Below, one piece after another: positions 22,587 to 33,713 of a stretch of 64,000 nucleotides of DNA. The DNA is from Diphasiastrum complanatum (lineage: Eukaryota > Streptophyta > Lycopodiopsida > Lycopodiales > Lycopodiaceae), in the NCBI GenBank assembly GCA_029204225.1, contig CM055097.1, positions 50,346,997-50,410,996 on the forward strand, in the 5' to 3' direction. The translations under genes and the position numbers were made by a program. Below the pieces are notes generated by a model, which saw only the letters and a program-made list of their open reading frames with translations, was not told where the DNA came from and searched no databases. The first letter of the stretch is position 1. Every line of letters begins with the position of its first letter.

Positions 22587-25573
22587 TTATTGGATTGGTG
22601 GTCCCACACCAATCGACACCTTTTCGTCTTGGATTTTTTGTGCTTCTTGGAGGCGAGACTGTTGTTGTCGGGAGTGGTAGATGGTCGTCCCGATGCCCTC
22701 CATCATTTGCCACCATAATTTGTTCAAGAAGGGCATGGGTTTGTAATAATGGAGCATACCCTGGAGAAAATTATGAGTTTTCCATAGCTCCACCATATCA
22801 ACGTGCAAGGTGGAAGTAAGTGCAGCGCGATAATAGAGCCTTGCAACGTTGATATGGTCATTTTGCGTGCGCAAGGGTTTATTGATGTCAAGGGCAATTC
22901 GGGGTAACCCTCGATCCCAAAAACCTCTGAGTTTTGCCAAAAATGCCACCAGGCCACAATTATCTGCAAAATATCTGACATCGCGATCAGGATTGCCATG
23001 GTGCTTCTGGTAGAAGACTCGGCAGTTGGTGACCATGTCTTCGGCTAAGTTACCGACATCGACTCATGTGAGCTTAGGCCAAAAGATTCTATTCTTGATC
23101 TTGGTGACAGGAAACGGTTCTCGCCTCACTACTGGATAGTAATAAGGATTGGTACGCATGTAGGAGGGAGCTTCGAGATACCATGCCATCGAGGTCTTAC
23201 TTTGCAGGAAGAGCTGATGGCGCCAGAGAGGTTGTGGATCCAGGAGTTTGACTGTTGTTTTATGTGTTTGACACTGGTCCAAATCTGACAGTATGTAGTC
23301 ACCTCGCTCTTTCGTTGTTGGGTACTTTTTTGCAAACTCCTGAGAGACGCGCAATTCCTTGCTTGGTTCTGTGGGCGTGATTTTGTGCTAGATGGGGGGG
23401 GGCTTCAGAGGCAATCTTGTGTGCGGTTTGTGGATCGGGATCAGGAGATAGAGGAAGCGAGGGGTTAGCTTCTACAATGCATTATGATTCAGGTGAAAAA
23501 TGTCGTGGAATGAAGGTGGAGTTAGTGTTGTCGAGGGCGCAGTGGAATGGAAAAGAAAATGTTGGGAGCTAGTACCCCCAGAGCCCGATGGATTGGTTGG
23601 TGTTTGAGCTCCTTGCCCCAAGGTTTGGCTTTGAAATGCAGAGCCTTGAGTTGCAGGAGGAGGCTGTTGAAATCCTGCGCCATCTCCACCATCATGTCCA
23701 TCAAGGTGGTACCCCGAATCATGAATATGGACGTGTTTTGCATGAATTGATGGTGTCGACTGGACAGCAGCCTTTAAGCGTTCTTCCAAGGTGGCTATGT
23801 GCTCGTTTAGGGCCTCGACGGAAGCAATGCATGATTGTTGTGATTTTGCATGTTGCTCCATCGTCGCTTTCAGCTTTTGGGCCAGCGTTTGATAGGCCAC
23901 CACTGGAATGGCAGTTCCCTCAGGGATAGCTGGTGGTGCGAAGTCGTTGAAGTCCACCATTTCCAACTGTTCCTTCATAGAGGAACATGCTGCTTGTGAA
24001 TCTGCTATAGCCTCATCCTTCTCAGCTTTGAGGGTATCGATGGTTTGCTGCATGTTGGATACCTTCAGTTGGAGTTGGTTCTGAAGATGGATTAGCATCT
24101 ACTGCTGTTGTTGATTGTAATTCGTGAGATTTTGGATCTGCAGCTGTTGTTGTTTGGTTTCCTCCTCCAGCCTTGCTTTTTCTTTCTGAAGGCCGGCCAT
24201 AGCACCATCGTCAAATTGTCGCATGGTGTGTTGTCTCCCTAGGGTGCCGAATATATTGTATTGGAGCTCATTCACCAACCATACCGCTTTTTGTGCTGTA
24301 AAGGGTAGCTGCTCCCAAGGACCAATGTCAGGTAGGTTTCGTGTGTAGTTAGGATACGACATGGGGTTAAATGGTAGAAAATCAGGAGCAGGGCTAGACG
24401 GAGGTGTAGGAAAGACAGGGAGAGGTGATTGTGGATTGAGGGGTGGGGAGAGACTACGTGGCGGAGATTGTGAGATTGGGTTAGTGGTGACAGTGGTTGA
24501 TTAGAGTGCAGTTAGTAATTGTAAGCAAGGGATGGAGAGGAGATTGTTTGTGTGGACATAATCATGCCCATAGGATCAGAGCCAGAAGTGCTTGTTGTTT
24601 CGGAGCTACCTGCTGCTGCTGTTACTGCTTTTCGGCGTTGTTGGGCCTGGTGAAGTAAGGTCGCCTACTGCTCTAGGACCTCCTTTGGGACCTGATATGA
24701 TTTAAGTCTCCCTTCGGATTCAGCATATTCTATCCCGATGTCGCTGGAGAGAATGTCTTGTGGGACATCTGCTTCGGTACTGACGGCCTTCCCTTTCTGC
24801 TTCTTAGTAGGTGGGGCTGGTGAGACTGGTTCTGCTGTCGGTTACGGGATGGCTCGCTTTTTTGTGCTTGGATAAACAACATCCAGCTCCTTGATGGCAG
24901 CAGTAGCCTTAGACCCCAATTGCCTGGTGACCAACATGTGGAGGAGATACCCACATTTGGTAGTTGATTTGCGGGCTTTCAGGGCTCCGCACAGTTCTCC
25001 GCTACCTTCTCAGCCCACTTATAATTTTGAGTGGGGTCGTCCATGGTGAGGGTGAGAGAGAAGAGATCGCTCGGTGGAATGCGATCCATCTTGGTGGTAT
25101 GTACTGCAGCCATGGTGACGATGATCTCTGAGGTGGCCCGTAGATGGGGATCCGTGATGAGTCGGATAGCAATCTCGTCGTTGGTTTGGGCAATGGTTTT
25201 GTCATCGTCTGTCAAAAACTTGGTGAAGTACTTGGCATCATAACTGGTGCCCTTGCCATGGATTGTCTCTTCGAGATTAGGAAAGCCGACACTCTGAAGA
25301 TCCGTAGGAGAGACGTTGATAATAGACTAGCTACCATGGTTGTAAGCCGGAAAGTTTGGAACTCATCCGAATAGGTCGAGTAAGCTGCTCGGATGAGGCT
25401 CTCGCTCTGCTGGTCCCAGAAAAGTGTTAGATCAAAACCAAGGTTGATGAGGATATTCTGGAAAGTGTGAGCTGCTCGATGTAATTCTTAAGAGAGATCA
25501 TGATTATATCCCCTGAATAAGGACGAGGGGATTTATGGCGGTGCAAGCTTAGTGAGGAATCACGGGAAGCCAT
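22587..25573 (-). pseudogene. Accessory coding region X of the gypsy element, function unknown
   Basis: Reading the minus strand from a candidate ATG at 25573 (MASRDSSLSLHRHKSPRP), coding-like sequence continues through several frameshifts almost to the polypurine tract. Recognisable stretches: KFLTDDDKTIAQTNDEIAIR and KMDRIPPSDLFSLTLTMDDP (about 25215-24980); a Lys/Pro/Ser-rich part (about 24950-24600); MSYPNYTRNLPDIGPWEQLP and a Gln-rich coiled coil (24362-24020); NDFAPPAIPEGTAIPVVAYQ and a Gly/Pro/Ser-rich segment (about 23960-23475); then a C-terminal part with KKYPTTKERGDYILSDLDQC, RNRIFWPKL-type and DVRYFADNCGLVAFLAKLRG motifs (23354-22587). It occupies the position of env-like or accessory ORFs in Tat/Athila elements. 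No signal peptide or membrane segment is visible, so env is not supported. I do not recognise the family. Confidence 0.6.
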
Positions 25574-25681
25574 GGCAGTAGTGATTTTAGATTGCTCTGA
25601 AAATTTTGAAAATTTTAAAAAAATTTGGCATGAACTCGAGAGCAGCAATCTAAAATGATCTCGTGGAGAAAGGCTGGAGAA

Positions 25682-25691
25682 CTATATATAG
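25682..25691 (-). promoter_or_regulatory. TATA-like box before region X
   Basis: CTATATATAG on the minus strand lies about 110 bp upstream of the candidate ATG of region X at 25573. That spacing is compatible with an internal promoter and a short leader. It is distinct from the TATAAATG in the LTRs. Confidence 0.4.
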
Positions 25692-25699
25692 ACTTTTTT

Positions 25700-26062
25700 G
25701 GGCAGGAATTCGCAACTTCACCCAGAATTCGTCCTCAGTGTCCACAATTTGGTAATGATGGTCGTGAATTTTGAGGAAGCATTTTGAGGGCCCGCGAATT
25801 CCTGTAAGTGATTTGTGCTGGCCAAAAGAGGGAAAATGTTTGATAGTGCAAAAATGTATCTGATCATAATTTGCGAAGGTAACAGAGAAATCGTGAGGAT
25901 CAATTTGAGCTCCTGCGAATTGTCTGCGAATTCTGAGCATGGGTATCTGATGAAGAAAACTCCATTTTTTTTTATTTTTTTGATATTTTTTTTCTGAGAC
26001 AAAATTTGCGGAGGCAAAAAATGAATCGTTCTCTGTAAAAAAGGGGTCAGACGAATTCTATC
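25700..26062 (-). repeat. GAATTC-rich leader-like block upstream of region X
   Basis: GAATTC or GAATTCGC/GCGAATTC words recur (about 25706, 25732, 25796, 25928, 26054), with related GCGAATT and GCAAATT forms between them. The same kind of cluster fills the 5' leader of the element at 32160-32650. The open frames here contain no known domain. Confidence 0.6.
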
Positions 26063-26244
26063 TAAGATGATGTGAAAACATTTTGTCTAAAACTAATGAC
26101 TTTTGTGGTTTTCTCAGAGAAGACTGATCTGATAGTATCTTGATAGGTGGAACAGCAAATCACAACAAAAATGGTGTCAAAATGGCATACAAATAATAAA
26201 AAAGAGAGAAGAAGAAAAAAAAATAAACAGTAGAGAAAAAGCAA

Positions 26245-27600
26245 CTAATACATATCAAGATAAAAGCAACATTCATTGTACTTTCTCAGTCGACTCCCAT
26301 TGACCACAGTGTCGAGGACATCGCCTTGAAGGGTTTGGAATTGAACATATCCAGAGGCAAAGATTTTTTTTATGACGTAAGATCCTTGGCCTGAAAATTT
26401 CAGTTTGCCTTTGAAGGCTTTGGCCTGGTATACCAGGACCTTATCGCCCACCTGGAAATCTCGAAGTTTCAAGGATCGATCATGCCATGCTTTTGGTCGT
26501 CGTTTGTGAAGTTGTTGAGCATGGATGCTGATCCGTCGTGTTTCACAGAGTTGCTCTAGATGGAATAACCTATTTGCTAGATTCTGAGGAGTATCGAGCT
26601 CAAGGTTGTAGGCTACTCGAAGGGAGGGAATATGGAATTCCACAGGCATAACGACTTCTTAACCATATGTGAGCTGGAAGGGGGTTAAGACTGTAGCTCG
26701 TTTCGGGGTAGTGCGATAAGCCCAGAGAGCAGCATGGAGTTTAAGTTCCCAATCAGATCGGCTGGATTCGATGGTTTTGGTGAGAATGCCACATAGGATT
26801 TTATTGGTGGATTTTGCCTAGCCATTGCAGCGTGGATAGTATGGGGAACTTTTGCGATGTACCACAAAAAATTTGGAAAGAAGATCTGCTATGACAGAGT
26901 TAAGGAAATGTGTTCCCCTATCACTGATAAGCTCTAGAGGACATCCGAACCAAACTATAACCTGTTCATACAGAAATGTGGTGGTGGAACGAGCATCAGC
27001 ATTGCGAACAACTCTTGCTTCAGCCCATTTGGTACAGTAGTCCGTAGCTACTATGATGTAACGAGATTGTGTGTGTCGAGCAGCAGGACTAATAGGTCCA
27101 ACATAATCAATTTCCCATTTTTGGAAAGCTTGATCAGTGGTTACAGGATGTAAAGGCATGTAGTCTATTTTTTGAAAGCGTTTTGTGCGTTGGCAGACAT
27201 CACAAGCCTTAGTGTAATTGTGCATATCCTTGAAGAGTGTTGGCCACCAGAAATCGGCCAAGAGGATTTTCTTAGCAGTTGTTTCAGAAGAGAAATGGCC
27301 GGCACCAATACCTTCATGAGTGAGGGAAATTACAGAGGGGATTTCTCCTTCAGCAAGACAACATCGAATAATTTCATCTAACCCTTGCTTGTAGAGTTGT
27401 CCTACAATTAACGTATAAGGTTTAGTTTTGAGGACCAACGCTCGTTGTTCGGGTTTAGAGAAGGAAGGATCCATCTGCCTTGAAGTTAAATATTTGACAA
27501 TTTCTTTAGCCCATATAGGTGTAGAGTCAACTTGGAAAAGGATTGCATCTGGTAAATCATCGTTGACGCCTTGATCAGGGGTAGGAAGATAAGGAATTCG
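26245..27600 (-). pseudogene. Gypsy integrase
   Basis: On the minus strand: a His/Cys zinc-binding region (THEGIGAGHF.. KACDVCQRTK), the core with WEIDYVGPI, ATDYCTKWAEA and LISDRGTHF carrying the two catalytic Asp residues, then YYPRCNG followed by a stop (26818-26820) and AKSTNK. The position normally held by the catalytic Glu reads Lys. The C-terminal domain follows at 26649-26245 (HDRSLKLRDFQVGDKVLVYQ and GRLRKY-like end). No chromodomain is visible. A second in-frame stop lies near 26658. The enzyme is inactive as written. Confidence 0.88.
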
Positions 27601-27861
27601 GGATAGATGATCTGCTAAAAAATGCTAAACTCCCTTACGAACCACGATCCTAAACTCAAATTCTCTCAATAATAGGATCCATCTAGTAATACGACCTGTG
27701 GTGCAGGTCTTGTTGATGAGAAACAACAGTGCTTGATGATCAGTGAAGAATGCAAAGATTTTTCTAGAAGATAATGGCGAAAATTCTGAACCGCATATAC
27801 CATTGCCAAGGCTTCGCGTTCGGTGGTGGTATAATTGACCTCAGCAGGTATCAATTGTCGA
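27601..27861 (-). pseudogene. Gypsy RNase H
   Basis: The minus-strand reading contains EVNYTTTEREALAMVYAVQN FRHYLL, then in another frame a TDHQAL-like block and a tail ending in HFLADHLSRIP. These are the usual RNase H landmarks between RT and integrase. Two frame changes and a stop at about 27625 interrupt it. Confidence 0.75.
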
Positions 27862-28893
27862 CTAAGAAACGAATTGGATAATCTTTTTTGAATTCTCCTG
27901 GTTGGGTGAGCACTGCTCCAATGGCATATTTGGATGCATCGGTATGCACATGGAATTCTTTAGAATAATCAGGAGCCCGGAGGATGGGTGCTTTGGTAAG
28001 GGCTTCTTTGAGTTGATTGAAGCGACGCGTTGTTCATCCGTCCATTTGGGAACTACAACTACTTTGTAGATTAATCGGGCTTTGTTAGCGAAATTGAAAA
28101 TAAAGCACCGATAGTAGTTGGCGTGGCCAAGGAAGGAGTAAACTTCACGTATCGTACGCAGTTTCGATATATTTTGAGTGATAAGGATCTTTTCAGGATC
28201 AGTGGCAATTCCATTTCGTGAGATAATATGTCCTAACACAATACCATGGGTTACCCAAATCTGGCATTTTTTAGGATTAAGAGAAATACCAAAGCGTTGA
28301 CATTGGATAAAAATTTTTTTGAGCACAGACAGATGACGTTTTTCTTCGGAATGTGCTCCTAAATCATCCAAGTAAACTTCTAATGTATCGCCCATCTGTT
28401 CAGAAAAGGCCGCTTGCATAACACATTGGAAGGTGCTAGGAGCATTGCAGAGCCCAAAAGACATGACTTTCAAGCAGAAGGTTCTCCATTCTGTGGCAAA
28501 GGTGGTTTTGTGTTGATCTTTTTCAGTGATTTGGATCATATTATATCCGCTAAAGCCATCTAAGAAGGAGTAAGCCTCATCTCCTGCTAGATTTTCTAAG
28601 ATGGATTCTCCGAAAGGTAATGGAAAATGATCTCGTTCAGTGACGGCGTTAAGTTTCTTAAAATCGACACAGATCCGAAGTTTCTCATTTTTCTTGGGGA
28701 CGATGACAATTGGGGAGACCCACTCAGTATGTTCAATTTCATATATAAATTCCGCATCTAAAAGGCGTTGTAATTCTTCTTTGATCTTGGCCTTATAGTT
28801 GGGATTGCATCTGTACGGACGACTCGCAGTGGGCCTCGCACCCAGTTTAAGTGAGATACGATGCACAGCTACTTGGGGTGAGACGCCTTTCAT
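27862..28893 (-). pseudogene. Gypsy reverse transcriptase
   Basis: The largest open pol segment of the element. It contains HRISLKLGARPTASRPYRCN, WVSPIVIVPKKNEKLRICVD FKKLN, FPLPFGESILENLAG, SFLDGFSGYNMIQI, TFATEWRTFCLKVMSFGLCN APSTFQ and the YLDD active site within LEVYLDDLGAH. The thumb and connection follow (GISLNPKKCQIWV, LGHIISRNGIATDP, FLGHANYYRCFI), then frame is lost. The catalytic Asp pair is intact although neighbouring domains are broken. Confidence 0.92.
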
Positions 28894-28905
28894 GTCTTTA
28901 TAGGT

Positions 28906-29790
28906 CTAGACAAAGATATGTCGATATTTTCGCAGGAGCTTTTCATGCCGTCTTCGTTGTTCGCGATTGAGATGAGCTCCGATGTGGACAAGATATTCGT
29001 TGGTTTCATTTGGCTCACTCAGGGAAAGGGTTATGGTTTGTGCAGAGCCTTTGTAGGGTGAATTACCAGTGGGCTCACGTTGAGCTTGGGGTAATTTGAT
29101 TGTGACATCCTCGATCATATAGTCCTTGAAGTATGTAGGAACATCATGGGCTGGAGATTCGAGGGGGGCCTTGTCTTTATCTTGCCGAGATGGTGCTTTT
29201 TCAGGGATGGGTGTAGGGCTAGAGGCAATCTCAAGAACTTCTCGAACAGTTGTGAGGTCACCCGGTTGTTGAATTTGAAGTGGTTTTTTTGTTTTCTCTT
29301 TCATAGTATGACCACGTAGTTGAGGTTTTGGTGGTGGAGAGATAGTGGGTATGTCATGGAGGATCTCGTCATCAATTTGAAAGATAGTCTCCTCCTCACA
29401 TAGATCCCATGGATAGTGTGGGCGTTTGGGATGGTAGAATTTTGTCTCAGGTTTTTACTTGCAACCTTGGCAACTGATTCCACCTTGGAAGCATGTTGCG
29501 AATAGGTCTTCAGGGGAAGTGCTTCCATATAGTTGAGGATCTGAATATCAGAGATGTCCATATCTTCTGGGCAATTCTGAATTCATAAGACGTTCTCGTC
29601 ATCAATGAATAAATCGTCTGATTCATTAGTAGGTAGCCATGCAACATTTAGTAGCTCATCATGGTGTAGAAGAATATCGATAAAATTGATATTGATGATG
29701 GGTGTATCCAGATCAGGTAATTGGTCGTGATCGATCGGGTGTGGAGAGGTACAATTATCCTGATGTTGAGCATAGTAATCAACATTCACA
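28906..29790 (-). pseudogene. Gypsy protease-RT linker
   Basis: Coding-like, acidic and Pro-rich sequence on the minus strand: EKAPSRQDKDKAPLESPAHD, DYMIEDVTIKLPQAQREPTG, and a segment ending NREQRRRHEKLLRKYRHIFV, the block usually seen just before plant gypsy RT. Frames change near 29300 and 29575, with an in-frame stop near 28900. Confidence 0.65.
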
Positions 29791-30750
29791 CAATCAATGG
29801 TAGCTAGACTGTGACTCCAGTTTATGATATCAATAGATTTAACATAATGACCTTTTTTGTGGCTGGACTGGTATGGCTCAAATACTGAGTTGGTGGTTGA
29901 GGATCCCTCATCATATATGCGTGCAGGTTTGGGTTTACCGGTTGAGTCAATTGTGACAAAATTGTCACGATTACCAAAAGTGACTCAGCCTTTGCTCCAG
30001 TCATAAACGACTCGTGCATTGGTGAGCCACGGACGACCAAGTAGAGGCATTATTGGGAATATCAGGTACTACAAGGTCAACGGAAAATTTGAGTCCTCCT
30101 AGTTTGATCAGCACATGCAGAAGGAAACCGGTAGGTCGGACCACACTTTGATCAGCCATTCGAAGCTGACAAGTAGGTTTGGCTAGCTTGTCTCTCAGAT
30201 TCCATTCCATCATGAGGGATGTGGAAATGATATTAACCCCAAAACCTCCATTGAGTACTGCTAAAACTTCACGGGATTGATGATGGGTAGCTGGGATTTT
30301 CATGTTGCCTCGTTCGCTGAGTGGATTGGTTAGATGTAAGGGCATTTCAGGCAACTCATCAATAGTGATGGTGCTATTGGATTGGATCTGTTGTTTCCAT
30401 TGGCCAGGATGCTGCCAGAGGACATGGAAGGGAAGAGTGACATTGGCTTGTAGTAAATCTCCCCAAACTTCGGTACCTTCAAGGGTTTTGCTTTTAAAGG
30501 GCTTGTGAGGTACTTTATGGGAAGAGGAAGAGTGTTGGTCGGCATACGGATTTGCTGGCAATACTCATGATGCAGCCGAATTTCTTCAGATGGGTGGGGA
30601 TAAACTATCGGGGTTGAATCATCACTTGGAGGAACAACCTGCGTTTGAGTTTTGTTGGGTGCAAGTGTAGGGGCTTGGCGTTGGGTTTGTGCCCGAGTCA
30701 AGACCCAAGCAGGATGAGTTTCAACTGGTAAAGTTTCTACTTGCACTGAA
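29791..30750 (-). pseudogene. Gypsy aspartic protease region
   Basis: The minus-strand frame 30561-30001 reads EVLAVLNGGFGVNIIS followed by LRMADQSVVRPTGFLLHVLI and DLVVPDIPN. This is the retropepsin layout with D-[GS]-G, but the catalytic Asp position is Asn and the following Ser/Ala position is Phe. The preceding frame (30746-30330) is the Pro/Thr-rich end of gag. The protease is therefore probably dead. Confidence 0.7.
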
Positions 30751-32056
30751 CAAACTAGAGCAGCAGGTTTGGATCGGGATGGGCAGTCCTTTACGTGATG
30801 TTCAATGCCACAATTTTCACAAGCTGGAGGGAAACGAAGTTTATCTGGGCAGCGAATACTAGGATGTTTACCTGCAAAGATAAAGCATCCTCGTATTGCG
30901 GGTAGTTGGTGTGCGGCAAAGACAGCTTGGTTTGGATTATAAGCTTGGGCATTGGGATCCAGTGGTTGAGCATTAGAATCATAGGTATAATAAGCAATCG
31001 TTTCAGTAGAGTACTACGGTTGAGTATTGTCTTCCACATAGTAGGTGGCCGGATCGATGGTATTCGAATCAAGATAATGGACAGCATTTTGTGGAGCAGG
31101 TTGGTTAACAACAAACTGTTGACGTGGGGATGGATATTGATTTGGTGCAGGTGGTCGTGGTTGGTAAACCCCTGGTCGTGGCACAGATTGTTGTGGCGGG
31201 TAGGGGCGGTAAGCTTGATAAACAGTGGGTTTGGTGGTTGTTGGGAAATGATTTCGCAGTTGAGGACATTCATTAGCAGTGTGATGTTGTGAGCAGATTG
31301 GACACCAGACATTTTCTCTTGCTAAAAAGGATTTCTCAGCAATTTGTTTCATGGTGGTTTGGAAATCGGCAGTGAGTTTATCCATATGTGATTGTTGAGC
31401 TTTTTGTCAGGTTTCCATTTGATGTAGAATTTTAGAAGAGTGAGCAATATTATCAGATTAGGACGATCCGGATTCTTAGATTTCTTTTCACGATGGTCAA
31501 AGTCATCATCGGAACCTTCGTCTTCTTCACGGATAGCATCGGTCATCACATCTTTAAGTTGATCATAAAGGTCAACTGGTTTGAGTTCACGGCGGATGTT
31601 TTTAGACAATCCAACTAAAAATAGTTTTATAGCCATGCGTTCAGTGATGTTTTCATCAGCACATTCTACTTTGAGACGTTTAAAATGATCAATGTAGTTT
31701 CGAACAGACTCTTCGCGACGCATCTTGATATGAGTAATTTGAATGAACGGGCTCTGAGTCAGTTTGGATGGTTTGAAACACTTGATGAGAGCGTCCTTGA
31801 GGGTGGTCCAAGAAGCAAAATCAGGAGTTTCTAGATTCAAGTACCACTCCTTGGCGGTGCCATAGAGTACCATGGAAAATAGGCGAAGCTTTTTAGTTTC
31901 AGAGGTATCTCCATAAAAACGGCATGCATTATCAAAGTCTTGGAGAAATCGGACTGGGTCAGATTCGCCATCGTACTTTGGTGCATCGATACGTGGAATT
32001 CTTTGTTCCATTCGTAGAGGAGTCGGCTTAGAAGATTCAGCACAGTCATGAGACAT
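30751..32056 (-). pseudogene. Gypsy gag with two zinc knuckles
   Basis: A start at 32056 (MSHDCAESSKPTPLRMEQR) fits better than the upstream ATG at 32137, because it is followed directly by the gag core: PRIDAPKYDGESDPVRFLQD, AKEWYLNLE, FASWTTLKDALIKCF, ESVRNYIDHFKRLK and ERMAIKLFLVGL. After a frameshift near 31420 the frame continues with CPICSQHHTANEC, a Tyr/Pro/Gln-rich segment and, near 30830-30790, CENCGIEHHVKDC. Both knuckles have the spacing CX2CX3HX4C, one residue shorter than the usual retroviral knuckle before His. Confidence 0.85.
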
Positions 32057-32139
32057 GATGCAGAATACAGAGTAGCAGGGCAGAACTGTACTTGACAAAA
32101 AGGGCAGTTTGCTTGCAGAATGGATAGTGTAGGACAAAA

Positions 32140-32906
32140 ATTGGTCTTTTTTATTGTTATAGAATTCGCGGACAGGCTGAGAAATTGTGGAGAGGCAGAT
32201 AAATCTAACTGTAATACTCGCAAATTCTGAACAAGTATTCTGAATGTCAAAATAGTGATTTTTTTAGATTTTTTGGAAAAATTTGACGATTCAGAATTCG
32301 CGGATAGTACAGGAAATTTGTGCTCTGTGAGGGCGAATTCTTAGGCTTGATGGCGAATTCTAACAGAGAGGTTTGATTGGTAGATAGGGAATATAGAAAA
32401 AGATGTGATGTTCTGTCAGTAAACGGGTAAAATCTATGAGATAGAATTCGCGGAGCTGTTGAAGGACTGATGTAAATGAGATCTAGTCTCAATGAAGTCG
32501 TCGAATTCTAAGACAAAGATTTTGATGAGAAATAAAAGATTTTGACAGTATAACAGGCTGTTTTCTCAAAATCTAACTGTGGTCAGAATTCGTGGAGGTG
32601 ATAAAATGAAATATCAGGGTGGGCTGCAAACAGACTGACGAATTCTGATATACCTGTTTGGTTGTGAAAAAGGTCACTTGGGTCACTACTTTTGAAGAAA
32701 ATGCCCAAGTTGACTCTTTTGTTGCTTCCCCCCGGTTTGAGAAGTTGCTCCACAGCTCGTGTAGGACCTGGAGAGACGACGCATGCTGTTTGTTGGTAGA
32801 TAGAGATAAGAACACAAGCAAACATACAACACAGAAGCAAGAAATAAAAGAAATAAAGGAGAAGAAGCTAGGTAGAAAAATACTTAAAAAGTGGCAACAA
32901 TGCCAA
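32140..32906 (-). promoter_or_regulatory. Gypsy PBS and 5' leader with repeated GAATTCGC motif
   Basis: The PBS-like TTGGCATTGTTGCC abuts the LTR at 32906. The leader then holds at least nine GAATTC sites (for example about 32163, 32294, 32334, 32353, 32443, 32502, 32585, 32640), several as TCCGCGAATTCT on the minus strand. No splice-based or coding explanation is evident. The open frames here are short and overlapping. Confidence 0.65.
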
Positions 32907-33713
32907 TGTTGGAAGTATTTCTAGTGAGTGCGGTGGCTAGATCTACTTACGGGTGTAGTATACGGATGTAGAGATTCGTCCACTTTTTAAGTTTCTACAA
33001 AAGCTTCAACAGAAATATGAAGGAATGAGAGCACTAAGGCTTACCCAACTAGTGCCCGAAACGGAAATAAACTAATTAGTAACAACAATGAAAATCCTTG
33101 CTGAGGCTTACCCAACTAGCAAGGTGACTAGACTAATCCTAGATTAACACCCGAAGGGTAATAAAATGAGATTGCAGCTAATACTAAACAAATAAGCAAT
33201 AATGAACATGCCACAATAAAACCGATGAAAAGGAGGCAAAAAGAGTTCTGAGCACCTTCCCTCAAGCTATGCACCTTTCCAAGGGGAACACAAATGAAAT
33301 AGAATGATAATTCTCCAAAATAGAGAGCAAGATAGCTTCATCTCAAAAGTGTCATTTATAATGAAAATACCTCTCCTTTTATGGCAAGGAGGGTCTTCCA
33401 TAAGTAACTACTAACTTATGGGACTAATCTGTTTCTAGCCTTTCTAGAACTTCTAACTTAGGATTTAGAACTTCAATTTTCTTAACTTAGGACAACTTAA
33501 GATAAAATATTTCTAATCTTAAGTTTCCTAAGTCTAAGTTCTAAATCTAAGTTTAAGCTATTTTATTAATATTTAACCTTCTACTCATGGACTTACAAAA
33601 CACATGCCATGGCTTGAAGTTTATTGACAAATACTCATACGTGGTCTTACAAAACACATGCCACGGAATTTTATTATTTTTTTATTTTCTCTATGTTAGC
33701 ACAGTTGCTAACA
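32907..33713 (-). repeat. Gypsy 5' LTR
   Basis: An 807-bp partner of 21768-22574, of the same length and ending TGTT..AACA. The target duplication AAAGT follows at 33714. The palindrome described for the other LTR is conserved at 33455-33553. Confidence 0.92.

Larger units (their letters stand above)
21768..33713 (-). mobile_element. Complete Ty3/gypsy LTR retrotransposon (11.9 kb), nested in copia
   Basis: Two 807-bp direct repeats (21768-22574 and 32907-33713) flank it, with a 5-bp duplication AAAGT at 21763-21767 and 33714-33718. On the minus strand the order is 5' LTR, PBS, leader, gag with zinc knuckles, protease, RT, RNase H, integrase, extra coding region, polypurine tract (AAGGAGGGGGATAA) and 3' LTR. 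The PBS (TTGGCATTGTTGCC, 32894-32906) resembles the tRNA-Asp-type PBS known from plant Tat/Athila elements, with mismatches. No chromodomain is seen after integrase, which also fits Tat/Athila. By eye the LTRs differ at roughly two dozen positions. Stops and lost catalytic residues make it inactive. Confidence 0.93.

Noticed and set aside
23547-23929. Plus-strand frames opposite region X
   Set aside because: Antisense shadows of the Gly/Pro-rich and coiled-coil parts.
22587-25573. Call of region X as an envelope gene
   Set aside because: Position fits env-like ORFs, but no signal peptide, membrane segment or fusion-like stretch is visible.
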